NCBI GenBank assembly: GCA_001464695.1
Contig: LNDQ01000096.1
Location: 1 to 52,243 of the forward strand
Direction: 5' to 3'
DNA length: 52,243 nt
From: Betaproteobacteria bacterium Ga0077523
Lineage (GTDB): Bacteria > Pseudomonadota > Gammaproteobacteria > Burkholderiales > Ga0077523
The notes below the pieces were generated by a model. The model saw only the letters and a list, made by a program, of their open reading frames with translations, ran no database searches and had not been told where the DNA came from. Position 1 is the stretch's first letter; every line of letters starts with the position of its first letter. Below are positions 15,765 through 23,854 of the stretch, piece by piece. The position numbers and the translations under genes were made by a program.

Positions 15765-17765
15765 TCAAACCTGCGCTTCCCGTTGCTTCGCAAACGCCAC
15801 GAACCAATCCAGCGACTTCGGATTCGCCATGGAATCGCGGTTGGCCGCTTTTTCCACCGGCTGTCCGAGCAGGATCTTCTTCACCGGCACTTCCATCTTC
15901 TTGCCGGAGATGGTGCGCGGCACCTCGGTGATCACGAACACGTCGTCGGGCACGTGCCGCGCGGACAGGCCGGTGCGGATGGATTGCAGCAGCGCTTGCT
16001 TGAGCGCGGCTGGGACTTCCGGACTGCCGTCGCGCAGGACGACGAACAACGCCATGAACGACGGGCGTCCCAGATACTCGAGGTCAACCACGAGAGAGTC
16101 GGCCACTTCGTCGAAGCCTTCGACCACGCGATAGAGCTCGCTCGTGCCCATGCGGATGCCGTGACGGTTGATGGTGGAGTCGGATCGTCCGTAGATCACG
16201 GCGGTGACCGATTCCGGTCGCGGAATGAGTTTGAGCCAGTCGCCGTGGCGCCATACGCCGGGCCAGACGTCGAAGTAGCTTTCGTAATAGCGCTTGCCAT
16301 CCTGGTCGCCCCAGAAGTACAGCGGCGCCGACGGGAACGGTTCGCTGCACACGAGTTCGCCCACCTGGTCGAGGACGGGCTTGCCGTCGTCATCGTAGGC
16401 GTAGGTCGCGATGCCGAGGCCACGGCACTGCATCTCGCCCGAGTAGATCGGCAGAATCGGGCAGGCACCGACGAACGCCGTGCCGGGATCCGTACCGCCC
16501 GAGATCGACGCGAGCATCACGTCGTCGTGCACGTTCCGGTAGACCCACTCGTAGCCTTCTTCGGTCAGCGGCGAACCGGTGCACCCGACCGTTCGAATGG
16601 CGGAGAGATCGAAGTGCTGGTGTGGCGAATAGCCATTCTTGGCGCATAGCGCGATGAAGGCGGGACTGATGCCGACGAACGTGGCGCGTTCGCGCGCGAC
16701 GTAGCGCCAGAGCGTGCCCAGATCCGGATATCCGGGGTTGCCGTCGAACTGCAGGATGGTCGCGCCGCGCGTCAATGCCGACACGAGCACGTTCCACATG
16801 ATCCAGCTGGTGGACGAGAACCAGAAGAAGCGATCGTCGTCGCCCACATCGAGCGCGAGAGCGCTGCCCTTGCACGTCTCGATCACGGTGCCGCCATGGG
16901 CATGCACGATGGGCTTCGGCATGCCGGTGGTGCCGGAGGAATAGACGATCCACAACGGATGATCGAACGGCAGCGCCTTGAACTTCGGTGCGGTCGGCTG
17001 CGCCGTAGCCTGGGCGAACGTCGTCACGGGGACCGTACCGAGGTCGATGGCCGCGTTCGCATCGAGATACGGCACGAAGATCACCGCTTCCAGCGTCGAC
17101 AGCGCGGCCACCAGTTCGCGTACGACTTCGCGCCGGTCGTAGTCCTTGCCGCCGTAGCGATAGCCGTCCACCGCGAACAGGACACGCGGTTCGATCTGGC
17201 GGAAGCGATCGAGTACGCTCACCGGACCCATATCGGGCGAGCAGCTCGACCACACGCCGCCGCAACTCGCTGTGGCGAGCAGCGCGACGACGCTCTCGGG
17301 AATGTTGGGCATGTACGAGACCACCCGGTCGCCGGGCCGGACGCCCAGTGCTTCGAGGGTTGCGGTCATTGCGCCCACTTGCCCCGCGAGCGCCGCCCAC
17401 GACATTTCGCCGCGGCTCCGGATCTCGGATTGGTGGATCAGCGCCGGGCGCGTCGCGGCGTCGCTGCGCTCGGCGCGGGCCAGAGCGTGCTCGGCGTAGT
17501 TGAGAGTCGCTCCTTCGAACCACTTCGCGCCGGGCATCACCCGTCGATCGAGCACGCGCTGGTAGGGGCTGTGGGATCGGACCTCGGAAAACTGCCAGAT
17601 CGACTCCCAGAAGGCTTCGATGTCGGTTACCGACCACTGCCACAGGGATTCGTAGTCGGCGAAGTCCAGGCCCTTTCGGCTCTTCAGCCAGCGGCGGTAG
17701 CGGGTGATGGCGGCGCGTTCGATGCGCTCGGCGGACGGGCGCCAGAGCGGGGCAGGCTGGTTCAT
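15765..17765 (-). CDS. Acetoacetate-CoA ligase (acetoacetyl-CoA synthetase)
   Basis: A 666-residue ANL-superfamily ligase that activates acetoacetate to acetoacetyl-CoA with ATP. This allows use of ketone bodies or recycling of acetoacetate from polyhydroxybutyrate breakdown. It has the AacS-type N terminus (ESLWQWSVTDIEAFWESIWQF), the phosphate-binding loop YSSGTTGMPKPIVHAHGG at about 275-292, a YGRSDSTINRHGIRMGTSELY hinge and the C-terminal SGKKMEVPVKKIL with the adenylation Lys. Its length is normal for AacS. It is divergent from the FAD oxidoreductase gene, with fewer than 100 bases between them. Confidence 0.93.
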   Translation of the reverse strand: MNQPAPLWRPSAERIERAAITRYRRWLKSRKGLDFADYESLWQWSVTDIEAFWESIWQFSEVRSHSPYQRVLDRRVMPGAKWFEGATLNYAEHALARAERSDAATRPALIHQSEIRSRGEMSWAALAGQVGAMTATLEALGVRPGDRVVSYMPNIPESVVALLATASCGGVWSSCSPDMGPVSVLDRFRQIEPRVLFAVDGYRYGGKDYDRREVVRELVAALSTLEAVIFVPYLDANAAIDLGTVPVTTFAQATAQPTAPKFKALPFDHPLWIVYSSGTTGMPKPIVHAHGGTVIETCKGSALALDVGDDDRFFWFSSTSWIMWNVLVSALTRGATILQFDGNPGYPDLGTLWRYVARERATFVGISPAFIALCAKNGYSPHQHFDLSAIRTVGCTGSPLTEEGYEWVYRNVHDDVMLASISGGTDPGTAFVGACPILPIYSGEMQCRGLGIATYAYDDDGKPVLDQVGELVCSEPFPSAPLYFWGDQDGKRYYESYFDVWPGVWRHGDWLKLIPRPESVTAVIYGRSDSTINRHGIRMGTSELYRVVEGFDEVADSLVVDLEYLGRPSFMALFVVLRDGSPEVPAALKQALLQSIRTGLSARHVPDDVFVITEVPRTISGKKMEVPVKKILLGQPVEKAANRDSMANPKSLDWFVAFAKQREAQV

Positions 17766-17860
17766 GGCAGGTGCAGAGACAAAACCGCAAGGTTACCAAG
17801 CGGGCGACGCCGGCGCAGCCCGGCGTTGACCTGCCGGCGGTCGCAAGTGAACATCGCGCC

Positions 17861-18985
17861 ATGACCCACGACGTGATTGTCGTCGGCGCCGGCATTGCGG
17901 GCGCGTCGATCGGCTATTTCCTGTCCCGCAGCACGCGCGTCCTGTTGCTGGAACGCGAATCGCAACCCGGCTATCACACCACGGGCCGCTCGGCCGCGCT
18001 GTTCGCCGAGAGCTACGGCACGCCGCAGGTACGCGCGCTGACGCTGGCGAGCCGTGCCTTCTACGAGCGGCCACCCGGCGGGTTCACGGATCATCCGGTG
18101 CTCGGCGATCGCGGTGCGTTGTTCGTGGGGCCCCAGGAACAGCGCAGCGAGCTCGATGCGATGTACGACATCGTGCGCGCTTTCACCGATCGGGCGCGAC
18201 GGCTCACCGTAGCCGAGGCGACGAGCCTGGTGCCGGTGCTGGAACCGGCGTACGCGGAAGGGGCGGTGCTCGACCCGGTGTCCGCGGACATGGACGTGCA
18301 TGCCATCCATCAAGGCTTTCTGCGCGGCATCCGTGGGAACGGCGGAGTCGTCGTCTGCGACGCCGAGGTCACCGGCATCGATCGTAGCGTCGGCCGCTGG
18401 CAGGTGCAGGCGAGCGGAACGACGCATGTGGCGCCTCTGCTGGTGAACGCCGCCGGCGCCTGGTGCGACGTGATTGCCGGGCTCGCCGGCGTGAAGCCCA
18501 TCGGACTGGTGCCGAAGCGCCGCACTGCGTTCACCTTTGCGCCGCCGGCCGGGGTCGAGAGTGCGCACTGGCCGGCGGTGATCGGCGCCGATGAGACGTT
18601 CTACTTCAAGCCCGACGCCGGGCTGTTGCTCGGCTCGCCGGCCAATCAGGACCCGATGCCGCCGCACGACGTGCGCCCGGAGGAGGAGGACGTGGCGACG
18701 GGCATCTGGCGCATCGAACAGGCGACGACGATGCGTATTCGTCGGCCGGCATCCACTTGGGCCGGCCTGCGATCGTTCGTTGCCGATGGCGATCTGGTGG
18801 GCGGGTTCGATCCCGATGTACCCGGCTTCTTCTGGTGCGCGGCCCAGGGTGGTTACGGCATCCAGACGGCGCCGGCGATGGGTGAGGTGTGCGCAGCGAT
18901 CGCGCTGGGCAAAGGTGTGCCGGAGCGCATTGCGGGTTTCGGGGTGACGGAGGCGATGTTGTCGCCGCGGCGGTTGCTCGGCTGA
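17861..18985 (+). CDS. FAD-dependent oxidoreductase, DadA/sarcosine-oxidase family
   Basis: A 374-residue flavoprotein with the N-terminal dinucleotide-binding motif VVGAGIAGASIGYFLS and the ERESQPGYHTTGRSAALFAESYG stretch of the glycine oxidase/D-amino-acid dehydrogenase family. The C-terminal substrate region contains WAGLRSFVADGDLVGG and WCAAQGGYGIQTAPA. It probably oxidises an amine or amino acid. The ATG at 17861 is taken as the start because the Rossmann strand begins at once after it. It ends one base before a perfect palindrome and is convergent with a lipoprotein gene. Confidence 0.87.
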   Translation: MTHDVIVVGAGIAGASIGYFLSRSTRVLLLERESQPGYHTTGRSAALFAESYGTPQVRALTLASRAFYERPPGGFTDHPVLGDRGALFVGPQEQRSELDAMYDIVRAFTDRARRLTVAEATSLVPVLEPAYAEGAVLDPVSADMDVHAIHQGFLRGIRGNGGVVVCDAEVTGIDRSVGRWQVQASGTTHVAPLLVNAAGAWCDVIAGLAGVKPIGLVPKRRTAFTFAPPAGVESAHWPAVIGADETFYFKPDAGLLLGSPANQDPMPPHDVRPEEEDVATGIWRIEQATTMRIRRPASTWAGLRSFVADGDLVGGFDPDVPGFFWCAAQGGYGIQTAPAMGEVCAAIALGKGVPERIAGFGVTEAMLSPRRLLG

Positions 18986-18986
18986 G

Positions 18987-19039
18987 GCCCCCATCCCAAC
19001 CTTCCCCCGGCTATGCCGGGGGAAGGTTGGGATGGGGGC
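18987..19039. repeat. Family A element as a perfect 25-bp palindrome with 3-base loop
   Basis: Bases 18987-19011 pair without mismatch to 19015-19039 around the loop TAT. The arms combine the outer motif GCCCCCATCCCAACC and the hairpin stem TTCCCCCGGC. It lies between two convergent genes, one base after the stop of the first, where it could end transcription from both sides even though T tracts are absent. Confidence 0.92.
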
Positions 19040-19047
19040 AGCGATGC

Positions 19048-19788
19048 CTAAGGCTTCGAACCCTTGCCCAGGCTCAGGTACCGTTGCCTCAGGAACTCGA
19101 CGTACGCCGCCAGCCAGCTCACCTGCAGTTCGTCGAGCACCGGATCGGACATGCCTTCGGCCTCGAGGTCCGCGAGGCGCGAACCGGCGAGCCCGGCCGG
19201 CAATCGAGTGCCGAGTTTCAGCATGCCGCGGCTGCCGAAGGCCTCCTGCAGGTGGGTGCTGCGCAACGTGGCAATGATCTCCTCGTCGCTCTTGCCGGCC
19301 TTCGACATCTGTCGAATCTGCTCGATGCTGATGGACTGCGGCTTGAAGCCTTGGGGGCGGAACCAGTCCGGGAGGCCGAGCGGGCGTCCGAAGGGCGATT
19401 GCAGCGGCGGCGGCGACTGCGTGGGTGCTGCACCGCTGTCGAGCCCAGCGAGATCCACCTGCTGCGGATAGCAAGGGCCGCAGCGCCCCAGCGATTCGCC
19501 CGTGACCCAATAGCGCACGAGCAGGTCCACGTCGTCGGAGAACCCCTGCTGGATTTCGTCGAGCACTTCGCGCGACACGCCGGCCTTGGCGAGTTTGCCG
19601 AAGTCCGATCCGCGCAGCGCATAGGTGGTCTTGGCCGAGCGCATCGCACCCGCGATGCTGCTCGGTGCGTCGCCCTGCTTGCTCATCGTCACCACTTCGG
19701 CGAAGGGCATCGAATCGCGCATCGTCGTGCACGCGGTGGAGAACAGCACGACACCGAGCAGCGCCAGGGCGGAGACGAATTTGGTCAT
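19048..19788 (-). CDS. Uncharacterised lipoprotein
   Basis: A 246-residue protein with a lipoprotein signal: MTKFVSALALLGVVLFSTAC, the Cys being the lipidation site. The mature part contains two similar stretches of the form SKxGxxxxxIxxxxR, at SKQGDAPSSIAGAMRSAKTTYALRG and SKAGKSDEEIIATLRSTHLQEAFG, which may be duplicated short helical motifs. A Cys pair occurs in RCGPC. I do not recognise the family. The ATG at 19788 was preferred over a GTG four codons upstream because it fits the signal peptide. Confidence 0.8.
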   Translation of the reverse strand: MTKFVSALALLGVVLFSTACTTMRDSMPFAEVVTMSKQGDAPSSIAGAMRSAKTTYALRGSDFGKLAKAGVSREVLDEIQQGFSDDVDLLVRYWVTGESLGRCGPCYPQQVDLAGLDSGAAPTQSPPPLQSPFGRPLGLPDWFRPQGFKPQSISIEQIRQMSKAGKSDEEIIATLRSTHLQEAFGSRGMLKLGTRLPAGLAGSRLADLEAEGMSDPVLDELQVSWLAAYVEFLRQRYLSLGKGSKP

Positions 19789-19935
19789 GGGTAAGTTCAC
19801 GTAGGGAAGGCGGCAAGTCCGCGGTCAGGCTTTGGCCGCCAGGGGCAGGAGAGGTTCCCGTCGTTGATCGGCGTCAAGGCTTGAGCGGACGGCGGGCGGT
19901 AGCTTACGCTTCGTTCACCAGGAGGAGATCGGAAC

Positions 19936-20817
19936 ATGACAATCACAAAGTGGTGCAGGTTCGGTGTGACCGTCCTCGTCGCGGGCGCCATGCCCGCGTT
20001 CCATGCGTCGGCCGCGGACGCACCGGCCGCCGGGACGGTCTTTCGCGATTGCCCCGAGTGTCCCGAGATGGTGGTGGTTCCCGCCGGCGAGTTCGTCATG
20101 GGTTCGCCGCTCGCCGAGAGCGGGCACAAGGACGAGAAGCCGCAACACCCGGTGAAGATCGCGAAGCCCTTTGCGGTGTCGAAGTACGAACTCGCGTTCG
20201 AGCATTGGGATGCCTGCACCACTGCGGGCAAGTGCCCGAAGGTGGATGACGACGGTATCGGCCGCGGGCGGTTCCCGGCCATCAACGTGAACTGGGACGA
20301 CGCGAAGGCCTACGTCGCCTGGCTGTCGGAGACGACGGGCAAGCGCTATCGCCTCCTTTCGGAATCCGAATGGGAATACGCGGCGCGCGCCGGCACGACG
20401 ACACCGTGGTTCTGGGGCGCCGCGGAAGACAGCTGGGGTTCACGGGTGGCCTGCGACTTCGCCAACACCCACGACGAAACCAGCAAGGAAGCGCACCCCA
20501 TGTACGTGTGGTCGCACCACCAGTGCGCCGATGGCTTCGCGGAGAACGCGCCGACCGGCAAGTTCAAGCCGAATCCGTTCGGCCTGCACGACATGCTTGG
20601 CAACGTGCGCGAGTGGGTGGAGGACTGCCACGTCGAAGGCTATGCGGGCATGCCCGAGGACGGTTCGGTCCGCAAGGTCGAAGCCTGCGAAAAGCACCTC
20701 GTGCGCGGCGGCGGGTGGGTCGACGGACCGTCCACTAGCCGCTCGGCGTATCGCTACGCCGAGGACGGCAAGATGCGCAACTACCAGATCGGGTTCCGCA
20801 TCGCGCGGGATCTGTAG
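19936..20817 (+). CDS. SUMF1/formylglycine-generating-enzyme-domain secreted protein
   Basis: A 293-residue protein with a cleavable signal peptide (to about residue 27, ASAADA) and one SUMF1 domain. It shows MVVVPAGEFVMGS, DEKPQHPV, the YRLLSESEWEYAARAG motif, NPFGLHDMLGNVREWVEDC and the ending LVRGGGWVDG...SAYRY...IGFRIARD. The paired catalytic Cys of true formylglycine-generating enzymes are not present in the RGGGW region, so sulfatase activation is unlikely. Related PvdO/EgtB-type domains serve other roles. AGGAGGAG precedes the ATG. The gene is divergent from the upstream lipoprotein gene. Confidence 0.87.
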   Translation: MTITKWCRFGVTVLVAGAMPAFHASAADAPAAGTVFRDCPECPEMVVVPAGEFVMGSPLAESGHKDEKPQHPVKIAKPFAVSKYELAFEHWDACTTAGKCPKVDDDGIGRGRFPAINVNWDDAKAYVAWLSETTGKRYRLLSESEWEYAARAGTTTPWFWGAAEDSWGSRVACDFANTHDETSKEAHPMYVWSHHQCADGFAENAPTGKFKPNPFGLHDMLGNVREWVEDCHVEGYAGMPEDGSVRKVEACEKHLVRGGGWVDGPSTSRSAYRYAEDGKMRNYQIGFRIARDL

Positions 20818-20856
20818 TGCACAAGCAACGGCGGAACCGAAGTTCCGCAACTTCGG

Positions 20857-21888
20857 TCACATGGCCTTGCGGCGGCGTCGGACGGTCAATCCCAGCACTG
20901 CAAAGCCGGCCATCAGTAGCGCGTACTCGGCCGGTTCCGGCACCGGGTTGATGCGCACGGCAACCACTTGCGAGTAGGTGAGCACGGTACCGTCGTTGCT
21001 TCGAACAGCGGTGAACGCCTCGTACTCGGCGGTCCCCGTGGCCCCGACAAAGGCGCCGGTTCCGCCTTGCGTCTGCGAGCTGCCGGTCGCATAGCCGAAG
21101 ATGGTGGCGCCGAGTGGTTCTAGGTGCGCACCGAATGTCGTGCCGTGGACCGTCCCGTCGGGTCCCGTATCTTCGAACGTGCCGACGAACGGTAGAGGGT
21201 CGTTGCCGACCGTGAATGTGTAGCCCCCCACTTCGCTTTCGAGATCGATGGTCCCCGGGCTGCGCGAGGTGAACACACCGCTGTTCGTGCCGTACCCTTC
21301 TTGCAGGAATTCGGTCCCGTTCTTCGCCAGCACGAACACGGGGCGCGTGTCGGTCTGCGCGATCGGCGCGTCCGCGTCCACGGTGACGGACATCCGCTCC
21401 ACCATGATGCCTTGGTAGACGAAGAAATTCGGATCGCCGCTATCGAAGTAGTTCGAAAAGAACTCGTGCGTCCCGGAGCCGGTGGCACCGCTGAAGTAAC
21501 CCGTGCCGCCGGCCACGGTACGGGTCCCGGTGTAGCGCCAGAACCCCGTGCTCTCGAAGTTCGCTTCCTCCAGGAACGTTGTGAACGTTCCATACAGGCT
21601 GTCGGTCCCGTTCGACCATTGCCAGTTTCCGGTCGAAACGGCGCCTGTAGTGGGGCCGAACAGATAGTCCGTGAACCCTGTATTCAACGATACGGGCAAG
21701 TTGGACGAAACCAAGGTCAGCGATTCGCCGCCCGAGTTAGAGTCGTTGTAGCCCGATCCGAATCCGTAGCCGACGTTGACGAAGTCATAGGTGACTTCGA
21801 TCGCGTGGGCTGGCGCTACTGCCGCGACAAGCGCGATCATTCCCAACGCACGGCGCAGCGCGCTTCCTTGCCCGATTGACCCGACCAT
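20857..21888 (-). CDS. PEP-CTERM sorting-domain surface protein
   Basis: A 343-residue secreted protein with an N-terminal signal (RRALGMIALVAAVAPAHA) and a C-terminal PEP-CTERM tripartite signal: the PVPEP motif, a hydrophobic segment YALLMAGFAVLGLTV and the basic tail RRRRKAM. Exosortase systems recognise this tail and anchor or release the protein in exopolysaccharide-producing bacteria. No exosortase gene lies in this window. The body is rich in Gly, Thr, Ser and Asn, with GTGTFSGATG-like stretches near residues 115-125 and 275-285. The ATG at 21888 was chosen at the signal peptide. Apart from the sorting signal, its function is unknown. Confidence 0.9.
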   Translation of the reverse strand: MVGSIGQGSALRRALGMIALVAAVAPAHAIEVTYDFVNVGYGFGSGYNDSNSGGESLTLVSSNLPVSLNTGFTDYLFGPTTGAVSTGNWQWSNGTDSLYGTFTTFLEEANFESTGFWRYTGTRTVAGGTGYFSGATGSGTHEFFSNYFDSGDPNFFVYQGIMVERMSVTVDADAPIAQTDTRPVFVLAKNGTEFLQEGYGTNSGVFTSRSPGTIDLESEVGGYTFTVGNDPLPFVGTFEDTGPDGTVHGTTFGAHLEPLGATIFGYATGSSQTQGGTGAFVGATGTAEYEAFTAVRSNDGTVLTYSQVVAVRINPVPEPAEYALLMAGFAVLGLTVRRRRKAM

Positions 21889-21931
21889 GGTGCCCCCGTT
21901 TGGTTTGTTGTTCGCCCAGGAATGTAAGAAA

Positions 21932-21951
21932 TTCCGACGCAAGTGTCGGAA
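21932..21951. promoter_or_regulatory. Palindrome upstream of the PEP-CTERM gene
   Basis: TTCCGAC and GTCGGAA flank GCAAGT, a 7-bp dyad centred about 53 bases upstream of the start codon. It may be an operator. No sigma-54 GG-N10-GC match was found here. Confidence 0.4.
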
Positions 21952-22025
21952 ACTTATCGGGAAACTGAAAATAGCAGAGCGCTCGTCCGACGCCAAGTCA
22001 CAAATGCCGGTTGCATGGAACCGGG

Positions 22026-22859
22026 TCAGGCGTGGCTTGCAGCCGGCTCCAGACGACCGCCGTCCCAGCGGGCCGCTTCGCTGGCGGCATGGACCCCGGT
22101 CAGTCGCTGCATTGCCGCGCTGAAACGCCCGGGGTCACCGCTCGTCACGAAACGATGCCGGCCGGCGTGGGTCGTGTCATGCCCGAGGCCATGCTGCGCG
22201 AGCACGGTCCTGACGTGACGAGCGATGGCGGGAGCAGGGTCGATGACGGCCACGTCGGGACCGGCGATTCGGCGAATCGGTTCGATGACGAAAGGGTAGT
22301 GCGTACAGGCGAGCACGATAGTGTCTGCTCCCGCATCCAGTATCGGGCGCAAGAATCCGCGCAGCAGCGCCTCCGTGGCCGGCCCATCCAGATCGCCGGC
22401 TTCCACATGGTCCGCCAGTCCGTCGCAAACCTGGTTGATGAGGCGTACGCCCGAAGCGTGGCGGCCGGCCGTCGCCTTGAAGAGCCGTCCCTGGAAGGTC
22501 GCCGGCGTGGCCATGATGCCGACGACGCCGGACCTGGTCATCGCGGCGGCCGGCTTGACCGCCGGCTCCATGCCGATCGACGGCACGTGCGGCAGTGTTT
22601 CGCGCAGGTGCTTGAGGGCCGCCGCAGAAGCGGTGTTGCATGCAACCACAATCGCCTTGCAGCCTCGTTCGAGCAGATGATGCGCGATCGCATCGCTGAA
22701 GCGACGGATCTCGAGTTCGCCGCGCGGACCGTAGGGCACGTGCTGCTGGTCGGCGAAATAGATCGTGTCTTCGTGCGGCAGCGCGCGGACAATTTCGCGC
22801 CATACCGAAAGGCCGCCGACGCCGGAATCGAAGACGCCGATGGGGCCGTCGGAATTCAT
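22026..22859 (-). CDS. murI: Glutamate racemase
   Basis: A 277-residue cytoplasmic enzyme that makes D-glutamate for peptidoglycan. It has all family motifs: IGVFDSGVGGLSV with D11, the two catalytic cysteines C74 (VVACNTAS) and C185 (VLACTHYPF), and the following His of CTHYP. The ATG at 22859 gives the usual length; an upstream in-frame start would add 11 residues of no family similarity. It is divergent from the glutamine amidotransferase gene, with 89 bases between their starts. Confidence 0.95.
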   Translation of the reverse strand: MNSDGPIGVFDSGVGGLSVWREIVRALPHEDTIYFADQQHVPYGPRGELEIRRFSDAIAHHLLERGCKAIVVACNTASAAALKHLRETLPHVPSIGMEPAVKPAAAMTRSGVVGIMATPATFQGRLFKATAGRHASGVRLINQVCDGLADHVEAGDLDGPATEALLRGFLRPILDAGADTIVLACTHYPFVIEPIRRIAGPDVAVIDPAPAIARHVRTVLAQHGLGHDTTHAGRHRFVTSGDPGRFSAAMQRLTGVHAASEAARWDGGRLEPAASHA

Positions 22860-22948
22860 GGGGCGCAAGTTTACGGAGGCGCTCGCGCTCACGGCAAGCG
22901 GCGTTGAATCGCTATCATGCTGCCTCCTGCGAGTTCGTCGATCCCCTC

Positions 22949-23722
22949 ATGTGCCAGCTCCTCGGCATGAACTGCAACGTGCCCACCGACATCTGCTTTT
23001 CCTTCACCGGATTCCAGCAGCGCGGCGGGCGCACCGACCACCATGCCGACGGTTGGGGCATCGCGTTCTTCGAGGGCAACGGCTGCCGCGTGTTTCTCGA
23101 CCATGCGCCCGCGGCCGAGTCGCCCGTGGCGCAATTGGTACGCGGCTATCCGATCCGATCGCTCAACGTCATCGCGCACATCCGCAAGGCGACGCGCGGC
23201 GTGGTGTGTCTCGAAAACACCCATCCCTTCATGCGCGAACTGTGGGGGCGCTACTGGATCTTTGCCCACAATGGCACCCTGAAGGACTACGACCCCGCAG
23301 TCCGCGGTTGGTACCGGCCGGTCGGTACCACCGACAGCGAGGCCGCCTTCTGCGATCTGCTCGAGTCGTTGCGGGAGCGGTTCGGCGATGCCGAGCCGAC
23401 GGCCGAAGACCTGCGTGCCGCCATCGCAACCTGGGCCGATGCCACGGCGCAATTCGGGAGCTTCAATTTCATGCTGTCCAACGGGCGGACTCTGTTCGCG
23501 CGGTGCCATGACCGGCTCGCCTACATAGTCCGCCGGGCGCCCTTCAAGACCGCCCACCTGGTCGATGAAGACGTGTCGGTGGATTTCAGCTCGGTGACCA
23601 CCCCGAACGACCGGGTGGCGGTCATCGCCACGGTGCCGCTCACGGACGACGAGCACTGGACCCCCCTGGCACCTGGCGAACTGGCCGTTTTCCAGGACGG
23701 GGAGCGGCTGCAACCGGGGTAA
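22949..23722 (+). CDS. Class II glutamine amidotransferase, YafJ-like
   Basis: A 257-residue N-terminal-nucleophile amidotransferase. The start was set at 22949 so that Met is followed by the catalytic Cys2 (MCQLLGMNCNVPTD). Other motifs are HHADGWGIAFFEG, IRKATRGVVCLENTHPF, WIFAHNGTLKDY and TDSEAAFCDLLE. YafJ-type proteins hydrolyse glutamine or a related amide, but the acceptor reaction is not known. The gene is followed by a gap of about 130 bases carrying a candidate promoter for the EF-G gene. Confidence 0.9.
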   Translation: MCQLLGMNCNVPTDICFSFTGFQQRGGRTDHHADGWGIAFFEGNGCRVFLDHAPAAESPVAQLVRGYPIRSLNVIAHIRKATRGVVCLENTHPFMRELWGRYWIFAHNGTLKDYDPAVRGWYRPVGTTDSEAAFCDLLESLRERFGDAEPTAEDLRAAIATWADATAQFGSFNFMLSNGRTLFARCHDRLAYIVRRAPFKTAHLVDEDVSVDFSSVTTPNDRVAVIATVPLTDDEHWTPLAPGELAVFQDGERLQPG

Positions 23723-23779
23723 ACCCCGGAAAAAGACCCAAAAACCGCAAAAAACTGTCGGTTGGTCGCAGAAGCCCCG

Positions 23780-23785
23780 TACAAT
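23780..23785 (+). promoter_or_regulatory. Candidate -10 box for the EF-G gene
   Basis: TACAAT lies 69 bases upstream of the EF-G start in an A-rich gap. No convincing -35 hexamer is seen at 16-18 bases spacing. Confidence 0.4.
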
Positions 23786-23854
23786 GCCGCCCCGCTGAAA
23801 CTCCCCGGCAATCAAGCCTGAGGGAGCGCCCCCATCCCATCTGTTCACGACATC

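Noticed and set aside
19936..20817. True formylglycine-generating enzyme
   Set aside because: The SUMF1 fold is clear, but the catalytic Cys pair expected in the RGGSW region is missing and no sulfatase is nearby.
21901..21990. Sigma-54 promoter for the PEP-CTERM gene
   Set aside because: TTGC occurs, but there is no GG at the required ten-base distance.
23820..23840. A further family A copy before the EF-G gene
   Set aside because: Only a short GCGCCCCCATCCCAT stretch is present; there is no hairpin or second arm.
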